Shown piece by piece: positions 12,476 to 46,800 of a DNA stretch of 64,000 nucleotides (the stretch's first letter is position 1; every line of letters starts with the position of its first letter). The stretch comes from Berghia stephanieae (Eukaryota > Mollusca > Gastropoda > Nudibranchia > Aeolidiidae): the NCBI GenBank assembly GCA_034508935.3, contig CM067442.1, positions 88,072,448 to 88,136,447 of the forward strand, read 5' to 3'. Both the position numbers and the translations under genes were made by a program. The notes beneath the pieces were generated by a model. It did not search any database and was not told the origin of the DNA. It saw only the letters and a list, made by a program, of their open reading frames with translations.

Positions 12476-12560
12476 TTGTGTTTGAATGTTAGGGGGGGGG
12501 GGGGGTGGTGTTTTTGTTTATATTTGTGTGTGTGTGCGTGGTGTGTGTGGTGTGTGTGTA
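12476..12560. repeat. Poly-G run and GT repeat
   Basis: A run of about 14 G (12,491-12,505) is followed by TGTGTG-rich sequence. Simple repeat only. Confidence 0.85.
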
Positions 12561-12727
12561 CTCTGAGACTGAACAACCATTTTCCAGTGTTGGTCTTAAC
12601 TAGAAGTCACAACCTATTTTTTAAAAATTCCTCTCGTTACCAGTCTGAATACGCTTAACAGCTGTGACGTCACTTCTCCCGTAATGACGCACAGTAACTT
12701 AGCAACTGGTTTTAAACTGTCGGAACA

Positions 12728-12940
12728 ATGGCGGATACCCTTATGAAATACTTCTCCAACGAGCATAAATGTGTGTCCAGAGGAGAAAAACAATATAAAT
12801 CTGATCATGTTTTGACTTTTATACATTCTGATGACATGACACGTGAAAACGGTTTCGCCAGCATGGAGAATAAAAAGTGTCGATTTCTTTGTTTAGAACC
12901 AAGCTGCTCGTTACTGGGCGGCGTGACATCAGACTATTGA
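12728..12940 (+). CDS. Short open frame, possible SWIM-family-like N-terminal exon
   Basis: A 70-codon frame begins at ATG in a good context (A at -3, 'aacaatggcgg'). Its codon use is less biased than the surrounding repeats. It contains 'CVSRGEKQYKSDHVLTF' and 'NGFASMENKKCRF'. I recall a similar spacing ('GE..F.S.HV..F' then 'G.V.ASM..K.Y.V') at the N-terminus of SWIM zinc-finger-containing proteins common in marine invertebrates; this is memory, not a search. The SWIM finger itself is not seen downstream. The copy ends at a stop, so it is either a decayed fragment, an exon with an unseen donor, or chance. Confidence 0.3.
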   Translation: MADTLMKYFSNEHKCVSRGEKQYKSDHVLTFIHSDDMTRENGFASMENKKCRFLCLEPSCSLLGGVTSDY

Positions 12941-13252
12941 ATCCTATTGAGGGGACAGGGATTACACAAAACGAACCGGTTCTTGGGGAACGTTTTGTTT
13001 TGCTTTGTCGAAGCTGCGAAAAAATGTATTTGATCTACATTAGCTCATAATATCCATAGATCAGTTCTTGTCAGCCTTTTTAAAAAAAATGAAATCGCAT
13101 ACATTATCAACTTTAACTTAAGATCTTGAAACCCAAGTCACATGCACTAAAATTGCATTGATCTGAAAGGGGGCAAAAAATCAATATATGGTGTTTCCAT
13201 TATATGAATTTGCTTTTGTAGAGAGACTGTTGATGCTGTGCGTTTAGGTAAA

Positions 13253-13450
13253 ATACTCATAACCATCCCCCAGTCCAGTATAGATAGTGTTCGCTTGTCT
13301 AAGAAACTCACAACGTTGCCATCCGGAAATAAAACGGACCAGCACACAAACCTATGTGTAATCTTGAACGTTTATAATATGGTTAATACAGTTTAGTGAG
13401 AATTACTCATAAATATCGATGGCAAAAATTAATAACAAAGACCAGAGTGA
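13253..13450 (+). repeat. 177-bp repeat family, diverged copy
   Basis: Contains 'cacaacgttgccatccggaa' and 'aacggaccagcacacaaacc', the same order of blocks as the better preserved copies at 14,964-15,140 (inverted) and 15,658-15,834 (same orientation). More substitutions indicate an older insertion. Confidence 0.6.
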
Positions 13451-13454
13451 GCCC

Positions 13455-13735
13455 TTCTTCTTCTTCTTCTTCTTCTTCTCTTCTTCTTCTTCTTCTTCTT
13501 CTTCTTCTTCTTCTTCTTCTTCTTCTTCTTCTTCTTCGTCTTCTTCTTCTTCTTCTTCTTCTTCTTCTTCTTCTTCTTCTTCTTCTTCTTCTTCTTCTTC
13601 TTCTTCTTCTTCTTCTTCTCTTCTTCTTCTTCTTCTTCTTCTTCTTCTTCTTCTTCTTCTTCTTCTTCTTCTTCTCTTCTTCTTCTTCTTCTCTTCTTCT
13701 CTTCTTCTTCTTCTTCTTCTTCTTCTTCTTCTTTT
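13455..13735. repeat. Long CTT/GAA microsatellite
   Basis: About 280 bases of almost pure CTT on the plus strand, with a few one-base phase slips (CTC joins). It is homopurine on the minus strand. The long poly-Ser, poly-Leu and poly-Lys open frames over this tract are artefacts. Confidence 0.95.
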
Positions 13736-13859
13736 AAGTGTGTAACTTCAGATAAATTTGAAGATTCCATAGACCACAGTATTATTCTTTCATTGGAGAT
13801 ATGAGAATATTCCACTGCCTTAATAATAAAAATGTCGATGGTATGAACGAGTACAAGTG

Positions 13860-15345
13860 TGCATCCATTCTTGAGTGAGGAACCATAATCTTGGACTTGG
13901 ATGACTTCCTCATAATTTGTTGAATATCACCGAGGGGTAATTTAACTTGATCGTTTAGGCCTTTGCAAAATATTGTTACTTTGTCACGCTTTCTTCTCTG
14001 TTGTATGTAGTGTTTCGAGATTTAAATCAGTTTCATGTTTTTTTTTTTTATCTTTGTTGTTTTGCTTTATAAATTCCACTGCTCTGTTTTGTATTTGTTC
14101 AATTTCTTGGATTTCTGATTTGTGGTGAGGGTCCCAGACAGAGCTACTATATTATTCCAGTGTAGGTCTAACAAAGGTTTTGTAGCACTTTAACTTTATT
14201 TTCCTCCTGCTGTCGTTCAAATTTCTTTTGAGGGAGCCTAATGCAGAGTTTGCTTTTTTTTTATTTTATTTTTTTTGCATATGTTTATAACATGATCTTT
14301 CCAATTGTTAGTTATTGTTGCTCCTAAATATTTCGCCTTAGTCGCCTCTTTTAGTGCAGTGTTATGAATTGTGTATGATGAATGTATGATTTTTCTGTTG
14401 TTTGTGAATTCTAAAACCTGACACTTCTGAGGATGGAAGTCCGTGCTATTTTCTATTTCCCAGCATTGTAAGCTATCTAGATCGGCTTAAAGAATTTCTG
14501 TGTCAAGTTTAGTTCGCATTGTCCGATATAGAAGGCTGTCATCTGCAAACAATCTCAGTTGAGTTCCTGGTGTAAGTCTTTCTGTCATCTCATAAATGTA
14601 TATTAAGAATAAGATGGGGCCGAGAACTGTGCCCTGAGGAACACCAGACACCGCGTGGGCTGACTCTGATGACTCACCATCCACGACAACTACTTGTCTT
14701 CGATTGGTCAAGTAGGACATAATCCATTGGAATGTTATGTTTCGTATTCCATATATCTATAATTTCAGTGCCAATGTATGATGGTGGACTTTGTCGAAAG
14801 CTTTGCTGAAGTCTAACAAAATGGCACAGTTTGTAATTTTTTATTTATGCTTTATGCTAGGTCATTGATTGTTGTGATCAGTTGTCTTTCACATGACATT
14901 TTTTTTCCTAAAACCATGTTGTGATTCTGTTAAAAATTTATTGGCCTCTATAGATAGTATGCAGATGACGTCACTCATGCCTTTGTTATTGTTTTTGCCA
15001 TCCGCGTTTGTGAGGTGTTCTCACTAAACTGTATTAACCAGACTATAAAAGTTCATGGTTACACAGAGTTTGTGTGTTGGTCCGTTATACTTCCGGATGG
15101 CAATGTTGTGAACTCCTTGGCCAAGCGCATTCTATCTATATGATTCATAATGTTAGAAAATATGACATGTTCCAGTATTTTACTGGTGATTGATGTAATA
15201 GATACTGGTCTATAATTCTCTACTTTAGTTTTTTTCTCCTTTTTTTGTTTTGTTTGTAAATTGGTGTTATTTTTCCTTTTTTCAAATCACCAGGTACTTT
15301 CCCTTGTCTATCTATATTACGTACCAATACACAAAACTGTTTTGA
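13860..15345 (-). mobile_element. LINE reverse-transcriptase relic, interrupted by a 177-bp repeat
   Basis: Read on the minus strand it gives, in order, 'ENYRPVSITSITSKILEHVI' (about 15,220-15,160), 'GVPQGTVLGPILFLIYI' and 'LRLFADDSLLYRT' (about 14,650-14,520), then 'FHPQKCQVLEFTNN' and 'KEATKAKYLGATI'. These are the finger, palm (FADD) and thumb blocks of a CR1/Jockey-like LINE polymerase. A 177-bp repeat at 14,964-15,140 interrupts the body. Several stops and frame changes show it is inactive, and the endonuclease part is not visible. The 3' end runs to about 13,860. Confidence 0.85.
14964..15140 (-). repeat. 177-bp repeat inserted in the LINE
   Basis: Nearly identical, as reverse complement, to 15,658-15,834. 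Both contain 'ccatccggaagtataacgga' or its complement, and only a handful of differences are visible over 177 bases. It lies inside the LINE body and so is younger than the LINE. Confidence 0.8.
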
Positions 15346-15657
15346 ACCTTGAACATTTATAGTCTGATTAATAACCAATCATTAAAGTGGCTGATTAAAA
15401 ACAAACAAAACGAAAAAAAGCCGAGTGACGTCAATTTCGTTCCTTCTATATTGTTTCATGCCGGTATGTTGTAACCCCGTGTACACCCTATCAAAGTGGT
15501 AGACCTTTTTGAAAAATTGGTACAACCGGGGGTGTACTGTGCAATACACCCGATTGAAAAGATATCTTGAAAACAAACCAAACAGCCGACATTGTGGGCC
15601 ATCCAGATTTTGAACACTTTTTACATTTGTTTTTGTTTGTTTTGATCGACACATGCG

Positions 15658-15834
15658 TATAGATAGAATGCGCTTGGCCAAGGAGTTCACAACATTGCCA
15701 TCCGGAAGTATAACGGACCAACACACAAACTCTGTGTAACCATGAACTTTTATAGTCTGGTTAAGACAGTTTTGTGAGAACAACTCACAAACGCGGATGG
15801 CAAAAACAATAACAAAGGCATGAGTGACGTCATC
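15658..15834 (+). repeat. 177-bp repeat, inverted partner
   Basis: Inverted partner of 14,964-15,140 at a distance of about 517 bases. A further partial copy, 'cttgaacatttatagtctga', sits at about 15,345-15,385. No coding capacity is seen. Confidence 0.8.
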
Positions 15835-16566
15835 TTCGAACTATCAATTGAAAATGCACGGAATCGCAGGCGTTACCTTGCAATTTACGCCTAGCTGTAT
15901 CAAAAACATTGTGATTAGTGCTCACAAACTGAGAGGCCGTCCAATCCGGCTGGTACGTTTGTACTGAAAATATTATCGGGATTTACTCAGTAAATGTGTG
16001 TGGCAATGTCACAGAGAAATCATCGATTTTCGTATACGCTTTATAGAACTTCGATGTACTTTATTCAACTCAGTTTTTTTTATTTTTTTCATACACATTT
16101 AGTCGTAACCCTAATGCATTCGTTAACCGTTGCTGATTAAAGAAACGGAAACAATATATGTGTATTATATAAATGAAATGATGTGTACGAGTTGTCACGG
16201 GGCATGAAGAAGAGACACAGTTTTGGTGTGTAAGTCTTTGGTCGTCTGGTGAGGTGAATAGGTCACGCATCGCTGAATGAACAGGTCAGGTAAGTATGTT
16301 ATGTATGATGTGTAGAATAACTGACATTATGTAGTAAAAAAAAAAAAACAAGAGGAAGAAGATTATAGCCGACCTTTTTAGTCCCACTTTTTTGTTTACC
16401 TTTTGTGTATTGATTTTCAAAGGAAGAAAATCTGAAGTGTTTCCAAAAGATGACTAAAATATTTTAAACTAAAAAGTTCCAACAGTCGGTTTATTTGAAG
16501 AATAAATAAGAGAAGGAGGAGGAGCTGCTGGTGGCGGAGGGGACGGAAGGCGGAAAATAGTGTAGA

Positions 16567-16739
16567 TATGATGTAGTAACCCAGATTACACACCTAGCGG
16601 TTCAACCGAGGTGGGCCACACAAATTAGCAGGTCTGATAATCGAGCGCAATTATGGGTCTGATTTAACGTAGTTGTAATGGAGGTTATTTTGCGTTGGTT
16701 TGAGAGTATTAAGTGTGTAATCTGGGTTACGGCATCATA
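16567..16739. mobile_element. 173-bp MITE, Tc1/mariner-like
   Basis: The ends are inverted repeats of about 30 bases that include an exact 18-base match: 'gtaacccagattacacac' at 16,576 and its complement at 16,714-16,731. Each arm begins with TATGATG (left) or ends with CATCATA (right), so a TA dinucleotide flanks both sides, the usual target duplication of Tc1/mariner elements. No ORF. Confidence 0.7.
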
Positions 16740-17122
16740 GCTACGCTCTTTTCCTTCTTCACTCCCCTCAACATTAGAGCTTCCCTCTCGGGGCCAGGCA
16801 GAGTTGCCGTAAAAGTCGGGTCGTGGGAGTGAATCTGCACCGCCGCAAAGTTTTTATTCTCTATTTTCTTCTGGCACTTTTCTACTCACTTCATTTCTTG
16901 TTATTATCAACACAAGGGCCTGCTCCACTTTTCTCCCCTCGGGAATATTTTCTGGAATTACTCTGGGTTAAGTTCATCATACTGGGACCTTTCAGTTGCT
17001 TCTTCCATTTATTAAGATTGGAATTGGCATTCAATGGCAGGTAAATGATGATTGGTAGATAGCCGGAAGCCTGGGAAATACTAAACGGGAAGATATACGC
17101 CACAACTTATGACTTCAAGTGG

Positions 17123-17123
<1 letters not shown>

Positions 17124-17181
<58 letters not shown>
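17124..17181. repeat. AT dinucleotide repeat
   Basis: About 58 bases of uninterrupted AT. Confidence 0.95.
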
Positions 17182-17184
<3 letters not shown>

Positions 17185-17376
17185 GAAGCTTTGAGTATGT
17201 AAACATGTTAAAAGTTATAAGCATATTTGTCATAACATTTAATAACACGAAATGATCATATACACGATAGAGAGTGCATGTTATAATAGTAGAGGATTAT
17301 CCCATATTCTCCATTTTACTGGCACTGAATTGATCTAAAATCTAAAGGTGTCGTTGCGTTGTAAAACCAATTTAAT

Positions 17377-17377
<1 letters not shown>

Positions 17378-17407
<30 letters not shown>

Positions 17408-17424
17408 CAACAACAACAACAATA

Positions 17425-17483
<59 letters not shown>

Positions 17484-17500
17484 TAATAATAAATAAAGAT
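17378..17500. repeat. AAT / AAC microsatellite
   Basis: An ATA run, an ACA run (about 17,404-17,420), and a second long ATA run. Low-complexity open frames on the minus strand are artefacts. Confidence 0.9.
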
Positions 17501-17982
17501 AAATAAATAAAAAACCAACATATTCTACTGGCATGTAATCCCATCCAAATGAAACTCATTACCTGTTGCTCTGCTGGATCTTCAACGCCAGCTGGTCTTT
17601 GCACTATTGTGTATTTTTAGTTCTAAAGGCATCAAGAAGGGAAAGCGGTGATTAATTGGGTCGCTTCTAATGGGTATTCTACAATATGTGTCAAATCTTT
17701 TCTACATTCATGAACCGTCTTGAACCGACCAGACAGCTGCATCACGACGCAATGCTCAACCTAGATCTCTGCGGTCTCCAGATCGTTATTACGAGAGCAA
17801 GTGGGCGACGCCGCCATGCCCCACCAGCAATTGGCTGCCCTTGACTAATGTCTATTGGACAACCACGTACAGAACCCGGGAAGCTTCTCTCTTAATTCAG
17901 AGACCCCACCATGCTTTTCCACGTCGACCATAGCAGCGGCGGCTGCAGTTGCAGCATCATTATTATGATCTCCATTTTCACA

Positions 17983-18270
17983 CCCCCTCCCCCCCCCCCC
18001 CCCCCCCCACTATCACCACCACAGTCTTCCTCCACCGCCACGACCATCATCAGCACCACCATCCACCACCACCACCATTACCAACTACAATAAAAACAAT
18101 ACGACAACATCACTACCACCACCATCACGACCACCATCTCCACCACCAACAACAATAAAAACAATACGACATCACTACCACCACCATCAAGACCACCATC
18201 GCCACCACCACCAATAACAACAACAACAGTAACAACAACAACATCATTCCCATCATCATCTGTAGCAGTA
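17983..18270. repeat. Poly-C and CCA/CAA-rich low-complexity tract
   Basis: A C-run (about 17,988-18,009) leads into CCA/CAT/CAA triplets. Two similar sub-blocks share 'caataaaaacaatacgac', so the tract has partly duplicated itself. Confidence 0.8.
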
Positions 18271-18507
18271 GTTTGCTGTATCTTTGATACATTATATTCT
18301 TTGTCTATCGTCGTTCTTATCACCATCACAGCACAATGAATGACATTCCAAATTATCATCGTTAACAAGTCAATAGTCCGAGATATGTGGCCTACTATTT
18401 TTAATGAATTATCACAGATCATAAAGGGAGAGAGGAAAAAGCGGCATTCAATAGTGCCGCTACACTGATCAGATTTATGGATTTACGAATCGATGACATG
18501 ATTTTGA

Positions 18508-18509
18508 CG

Positions 18510-18576
<67 letters not shown>

Positions 18577-18677
18577 TAATAATAATAATAACAATAATAA
18601 TGATAATAATAATGATAATAATAATGATAATAATAATGATAATAATAATAACAATAATAACAATAATAATAATAATA

Positions 18678-18731
<54 letters not shown>

Positions 18732-18788
18732 GTTATGATGATGACGATGATGATGATAATGATAATAATGATAATAATAATAATAATG

Positions 18789-18883
<95 letters not shown>

Positions 18884-18900
18884 TGGATGATGATGATGGT
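18508..18900. repeat. ATA / ATG composite microsatellite
   Basis: Nearly 400 bases grading from ATA through ATAATG blocks to pure ATG and back to ATA. Confidence 0.95.
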
Positions 18901-19252
18901 GATGGTGGTTGTGATCGATGTGATGGAAGTGATTATGGGGTGTTGATGGTTTGACTACAGTATATGACGCAGATACTAACGAAAAAATATTGTATTGTTC
19001 CCATCCGAAGCCTCTCCATGTTCACTCTTTTGTTAGTATTTTCACGATCCCAGGCTACAGGCAGCCCCTCCGCTCTCTACTTATATGAGGCAGACAAATA
19101 GTTGATGAAAAGGTACAATATCAGATAAAACCACATAACCACAAACCGCTTAACGTTATTTTTTTTTAACCACACCATTTATTGCAGATAATACTTTATC
19201 ATGGATTCTCGAGTACTTTGAAAGCACTTGTGTACAAACAACTCCTACCACA

Positions 19253-40861
<21,609 letters not shown>

Positions 40862-43800
40862 ACAAAATTGTATTGATATTGCCAAAGCTTTTGATCAATT
40901 ATAGTCGTGAATAATATGTGTTTAATTATCTCCAGCTAAGAGCAGGGTCGCTGAGAAACAAGAAAATGGGCTTTTTGGCGAATTGTGCTCTAGGGTGGAT
41001 TAAATTTTATGATTTATTTTCTTGTTTCAAATATTTATAATGCAGGAATGAAATATATTTTAAAAAGAAACAAAAAATAAGTAAATAATTTTTTTTAAAA
41101 CAACAAAACAAAAACCAACTCCTCGGTTTTAATGCTTTACCCAAAGGTAAAGTGCAATTATAAATCTCTAGTTTAAAGGGATATTTCTACACTGACTGGT
41201 TTTGCTGTCTTTGTTGCAGAAATATATCTTTTCACTTAATCTGATACAAAACATTATATATATGTATGTATGTCTGTGTGTTCTATGAGGCATGTTTTTA
41301 TTCCGTATTTGTTATATACTATTATTATTTTTGTTGGTTATTTGTTTTTCGATCATCATTCCTTTGCATTGATCACGTTTAAATAAATTCCAAATTTGAT
41401 AATTCAGTTTCACCAACATGAACTAAACTCTACATTATGTGTGTAAACCTTTATCTTTTTATTAAAAAAAAAAAATAAGGGTATTCTTCTTATTTATTCA
41501 AACTCTTTATGTTTGGAAGAAAATCCTTGGCACTCAACTAATTAATTGTAAATAAAGAGTAAAAAGAATGAGTTTTAAAAATGAAACTTTTCAAAGTATG
41601 TATCAAAACTAACAACTACAACAGCAACAATTTGTTTTTTTAAACCATGGAATATGTCTACCTTTTATCATTCAAAGGCAAATTCTTATTGCTGAATCAA
41701 CATATTTAAAGTTTTAAGTATAATATTCGAGGTTGTTACGGTTTCCTTCTTTTGGAAAACTAATGCAGAGTATTCTCCATTACCATAATTGTAAATTGTA
41801 AGCAAGTATCTTGCATCTGGTTATCAAAATATGTTGATATATATTTTGATTTTGGTCCCAGCCATATGTGGTTACAGAAAAAAAAAATTGTTATTTGATT
41901 ATAATGTCAATTTTTCAATGGAGGGTGACAAAAAAAAAGACTGATTAAAAAAAAAAATTAATAAATAAAAATATATATAAAAAAAGAAAGGAAACTTAAA
42001 AAGAGAATTCGCATATATTTTTTTTCGAGTGATATAATTGGTCAACAAAAATAAATAAGCGCACTTGTGAGCCAGTAATAATACAGTAATACAGGTTAGA
42101 TAAAATGTAAGTTGGATATGAATAAGATAGAAAACAGTGAACATGTATTTTGTGCAATTCTGAATAAATGTATAGATTTTGTATAAGTATATGGCCAGTA
42201 TTTCCTAACTTTGGTTACTTAAGGACTATAATCAAATCAGTTTTTATACACACATTCCATTTTTTTTGCGCTAGCATTTGAAAATTTATGACAAGAAAAT
42301 TGCTGTGATAAATATTTTTTTCCATTCTGTGTTATTATACTGTATCTTAAAGATTTTCTTAAATTCACGTCTTGAAACAACCATGAAGATGCTCGACTAG
42401 GATATTATAAACGTAAATTAAACACATTCTTTTGATCATGTGCAATAATAGATTAAGACTTTTAGAAAAAGTGTTTGGAATGTTATACACCTAAATACTT
42501 CTACAGTGAAAATCAACTTGTATGAAAGTATCAGTATGTGAATTTATATACATATAATTTTTTTCTTTTGTTTGTTTTGTTTTTTTTTTTTTGTTTTTTT
42601 GTTTTTGGGATGTATAATTTTGTTAATATTTGACCAGTGAGAATTTATTTTTTTGGAGTGGTTAATTTTTTATTTTTTTTTAAATGTGTTTTTATTTTTG
42701 TTCTGATTATTCAAGGTATCCTTTCTTGCCCTGTGGTTATTTTTAAAAAGTAACCATTACAGTTTCATCTTGTATTATATTTTCTTTAGTTGTTGCTGCT
42801 ATTATTGAAAATACTCAACAAATTTCATGTTTTATCATTTTTAGATTCATGTTATACCACAGAAATCAAAAAGCTTCAGCCAGTAATTTCATTTCATTTA
42901 CTCATTATACCAAAACCAAAATTTTGTTATTACTAATGGAATTTATTCCATTGAAATGTAACATTTTAATTGATGTGTATTCCATTTATATTGAATTTAA
43001 AAAAAACATTTTTTCATAGTTTCTTGTTATTTAGTCATTTTGCATCATTTGAAAATTGCCAGTATGTTTAAAGAAGTTTGAATGGTAGACAGGAGGTCAA
43101 TTGTTGTCTTTTATTCCCCTTTATCTGTTTTCCGAGTTGTTTTCTGTCTTTATCTTGTTTGTTGTGCCCCCGGCCAGAGTTCTTGGCTGGGGGAGGGGGA
43201 AACAGTGAAATATATTAAGTTAGATTTGGGAGGTGATTTTTTTTCCCCTTGTAAATCATCTATCTGCTATGTACAAATGTATGTTTTGTTTTAAATACAT
43301 AATAGTTTGTAAACATTTGGGTGTATTTCTCTTTGTGGAATCCTGTGCTTGCTTGCGTGTAAAAATTTGACTATCCCTTTTTCTTCCTTTTTACTAGCGT
43401 TGAAATGACCTAAAACTGTCACAAGCGCTGTAAAACCCATAAAAAACAAAGAAGTTTTGAGACAAAAAGTAAGTCAGGATTAGATAATATGATGAACAGA
43501 ATCAGATGATAGTAATATAACCCAGTAAATAATCTGAGACAAAACTCACTTTCTCGTCCAGATTGCTGCTGAGTATTTTTTTCATCTGAAACGGTGTGTT
43601 TTAGACGGTGTTAGACAAAGCAGAAGAAAAATACAAGAAAAAATAACCCCCAAAAATCAGCCTACCTCTGCGGGGGGTCAAACCTCAGACCCTAGGTGGG
43701 GTCCTTTGACCTCCCATGGTGGGCAGAAAGGTCACTTGCTGTGTCTTCTATCACCTTAACTGTTTTCCCTTTCCATGTTGCTATGTCTTTGTTCTGGATT

Positions 43801-46800
43801 GAGATTGCTTGATTCTTTTCCTGGTCCTCGCGGGATCCTTAGCTGGATGGTGGGGGGAGTCAGTCAAATGTGTAGTTCCTTTTTTGAGAGATATTTTTTT
43901 TGCTTGTATATCATTTCTCCATTGTGTAGTATTGTAGTTGTTAGTTTTTAATATATTGTACTCTGTAAGAATTTGAATGTAATATAGCAGTATCCTTTGC
44001 TTGTTCCTGGATGGGAATTTCAGGTTTTGTCATAACAGCCTCATTTATGGATTTGTCGTGGAATCCTCTGTTCTCTATTTGAATCACACGGCAACTAAGC
44101 CTGATAACTTAGTATACCTACAGCAGAGTTGCTTGCATGCGCCTCTTTGGGTCACGTCATGGTCAATGATTATCAGAACAGGCAAAATTTTACCTGGATA
44201 ACAGCTTATTTCTTGTATGATGATTGTATTTTTGTCATCAACAACCAGGCAATAATTATATATATTAGACGAATTTTACATATTTATCATCGAAGATATT
44301 TCATCAATAAGATTGACTAGGCATACAATTTTCATACTTCTAGAGGCAAGATAACATCACATTTTCACTTCTTAAAAATGGGATATTTGTAAATTGTACT
44401 AATTATAAATTGTTTGACAAAAAAATTCATAGTCCAGTTAATTCACCTAACATTCACTTGAGTTTTGATATGACTTTAGACAGATAGATAAAGTATGTAG
44501 TAAACTAATCCTTTTTATGATTGAAAGACAAATGAAACTATCACAGCTGTCCATGACAGTTACACTTTTTCCAAGCTAGCTGTCCTAGTCGTATAACATA
44601 AAGAAATACTGAGTGTTTTGGTGGTTTGCTCTAAGATAACCTTGTAATAGTTGTGTATATGGATATATTATGGTAGTATATTATTAATATTGTGTGTTAT
44701 GTTGTTTGTGCATTGAGTGAGTTTGACGAGTGTCATAGATGTTTATCAAGCATACTTGAGTTGGTGAGAAAAAAACCAGATACGTGGTCTTGATAAATTC
44801 AGTACTGGACAGAAGAATGACAGATAAAATCTAGGAATTTTGTGTAAGTGTCCACATCTACAATTGATATAAATTGTTCTGTTTATTAGCAATGGCATAG
44901 CAACATCAGATTTCTGTGTGAGGAAATGGTTATGGAAGGATTTCTTTTACTTAGATTGTAAAACTTTAGCTCTGGATCTGCTTGTAATAAAGACATTTCC
45001 ATGATGCAAGCAAGTTTCCTACTCTCTGACCTTAAACCTGATGCCCGTTTTTCTATCTTTGCAATAGTGGAATGCAACATTTCTCCGCCCCCCCCCCCTC
45101 CCCCTGCTCCCCATGAAAGCCTATTCCAAAACTATGCCTATCAATCCATGGAATGCAATGTGACTCTAGTATGTGGTGGTTGGGGGGTGACTGTGTACAG
45201 GAATATGTGTCTGTAACTGTGCATGTATGCCACCACCGCCCCTCCGCCTCTTTAATGCCATCAGAAGTCATGGGTTTTCCGTGTGCCAGAGCACAATATG
45301 CACAGCTTATTATGTTTATCATTATGATCTATTTCTGAATGTTCCATCATCCTAAAATATTTGATCCTATAAAAAAAACAAATTAAATAAGTAAATAAAT
45401 AAACATAAACAACAAAATAAGCACAACACAACGACAAAGTGAACAAAAAAAAAAAACAAACATCAGAATGTGAATAAATATTTATAATCCTAAAATATAT
45501 TGCTAAGAGAGACGTATTGATTATAATATGAAAGAAGAACAACATTTTTTTTTAAAGGAAATGTGATTATTAGTCATTTCAAATTTATGTGTAAATCAGA
45601 GAGGAAACTTTCATCTTTCTAAAGAGAATGATTAAATTACATTTCAAAGTGTACAATTTAATTAAAACACCATGACGTAAGTTACATAAAAAATTCACTC
45701 AAGAAATACACTTCTGAATCTGACACATCACAGCATCCTGAGAGAAATGAAAAAGATATCAAGAAATAGCTTAAACATGATTCTCTATACTGATGGGAAA
45801 TTAAATATTGTTCATTCGTTCAAATTTGAATTATAACTGATTTTGAATCCTGATATAAGAGGAACACAGACTAGAACAGGGAGATAACCTCCCTTGACCA
45901 TCTGTATGGACGATGTGCAAGGTAAGGTTAATTGACCGTGAACAGATGGAATGCTGGATCGTGGATGCACAGTGCTGGCGTGGTCATATCAAAGGAAATC
46001 TAAGTGTTATGGAGTAAAGAGGAGAGCTAATTGCCGTGATCAGTCCCCTTTGTCTTACTTGTTCTATGGTGCTTTTAAATTCAGATCTACAACTTTTCCT
46101 CTATCATCTTCCTTTTTACTGACACTGAAATGAGTAATAGTGTTGCAAGTGCCATAAATAAAGAGTTGGCTAAAATTCCGGATGGTGGATATAGCAGAAA
46201 CGAAAGTAGCTTACGAATGAATACAAACAAAAATGACGGGTAACCACCTTCAAAGTTTGGCTTTCCAATTTGGTGCGAGTGCTTCTAGATTTAAAGATAA
46301 CATGAATTCTGTTTTAGAGAAGGAAATTTCATACTGCAATTGATATTCACGCTACTTTTTAAATGTACAAACAATAATCTACGATGAAGTGATGATGCTG
46401 TGTCGTCAGCAGTGTCAGGCAGAGGCAGAGGCCATCATAATTAATCGCCAATCATAAATCACAGCACAGACGCCTTGACAGATAAAATGTGCATCAAATG
46501 CCCAAGTCATGGATAAATACCTAAATAAATGGGCATTGGTATAGGAACGAGATCCCAGCTGCCATCTTGCTTTGTTTTTTTTTGTTTTTTTTTTGTTTTT
46601 GTTTGGATCCCTGCATTTACGAGTTTCGTGTACATGAATGTGTTATTGTAATGCTTTCATTTATACATTGATCAATACCTCAAGTTGATAAGAGTTCTGT
46701 GTTCGGCCGCCATGTGAATACAGTTTGTACAGTGGAGGGAATATCTAAACTATTGATGAATTATTCTGGATTATTTTAGATCTTGTGAATTGTTCTGGAT

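Noticed and set aside
13396-13815. Long poly-Ser, poly-Leu, poly-Phe and poly-Lys/Glu frames on both strands
   Set aside because: They are translations of the CTT microsatellite and have no complex sequence. The same holds for frames at 11,746-12,040, 17,316-17,604, 18,475-18,890, 20,150-20,869, 29,853-30,670 and 55,826-56,071.
15382-15783. 133-codon minus-strand frame
   Set aside because: About a third of it lies over the 177-bp repeat, the rest is AT-rich, and no family pattern is present.
16823-17044. Hydrophobic 73-codon frame that could be a small membrane protein
   Set aside because: It starts with GTG rather than ATG and has no recognisable family. A splice donor at 17,041 makes a 5'UTR exon equally plausible. 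Not strong enough to list as a gene.
43082-45545. Several 60-95 codon frames in the TPC 3' flank
   Set aside because: No conserved content, no splice partners with matching phase, and partial overlap with family-D repeats or C-runs.
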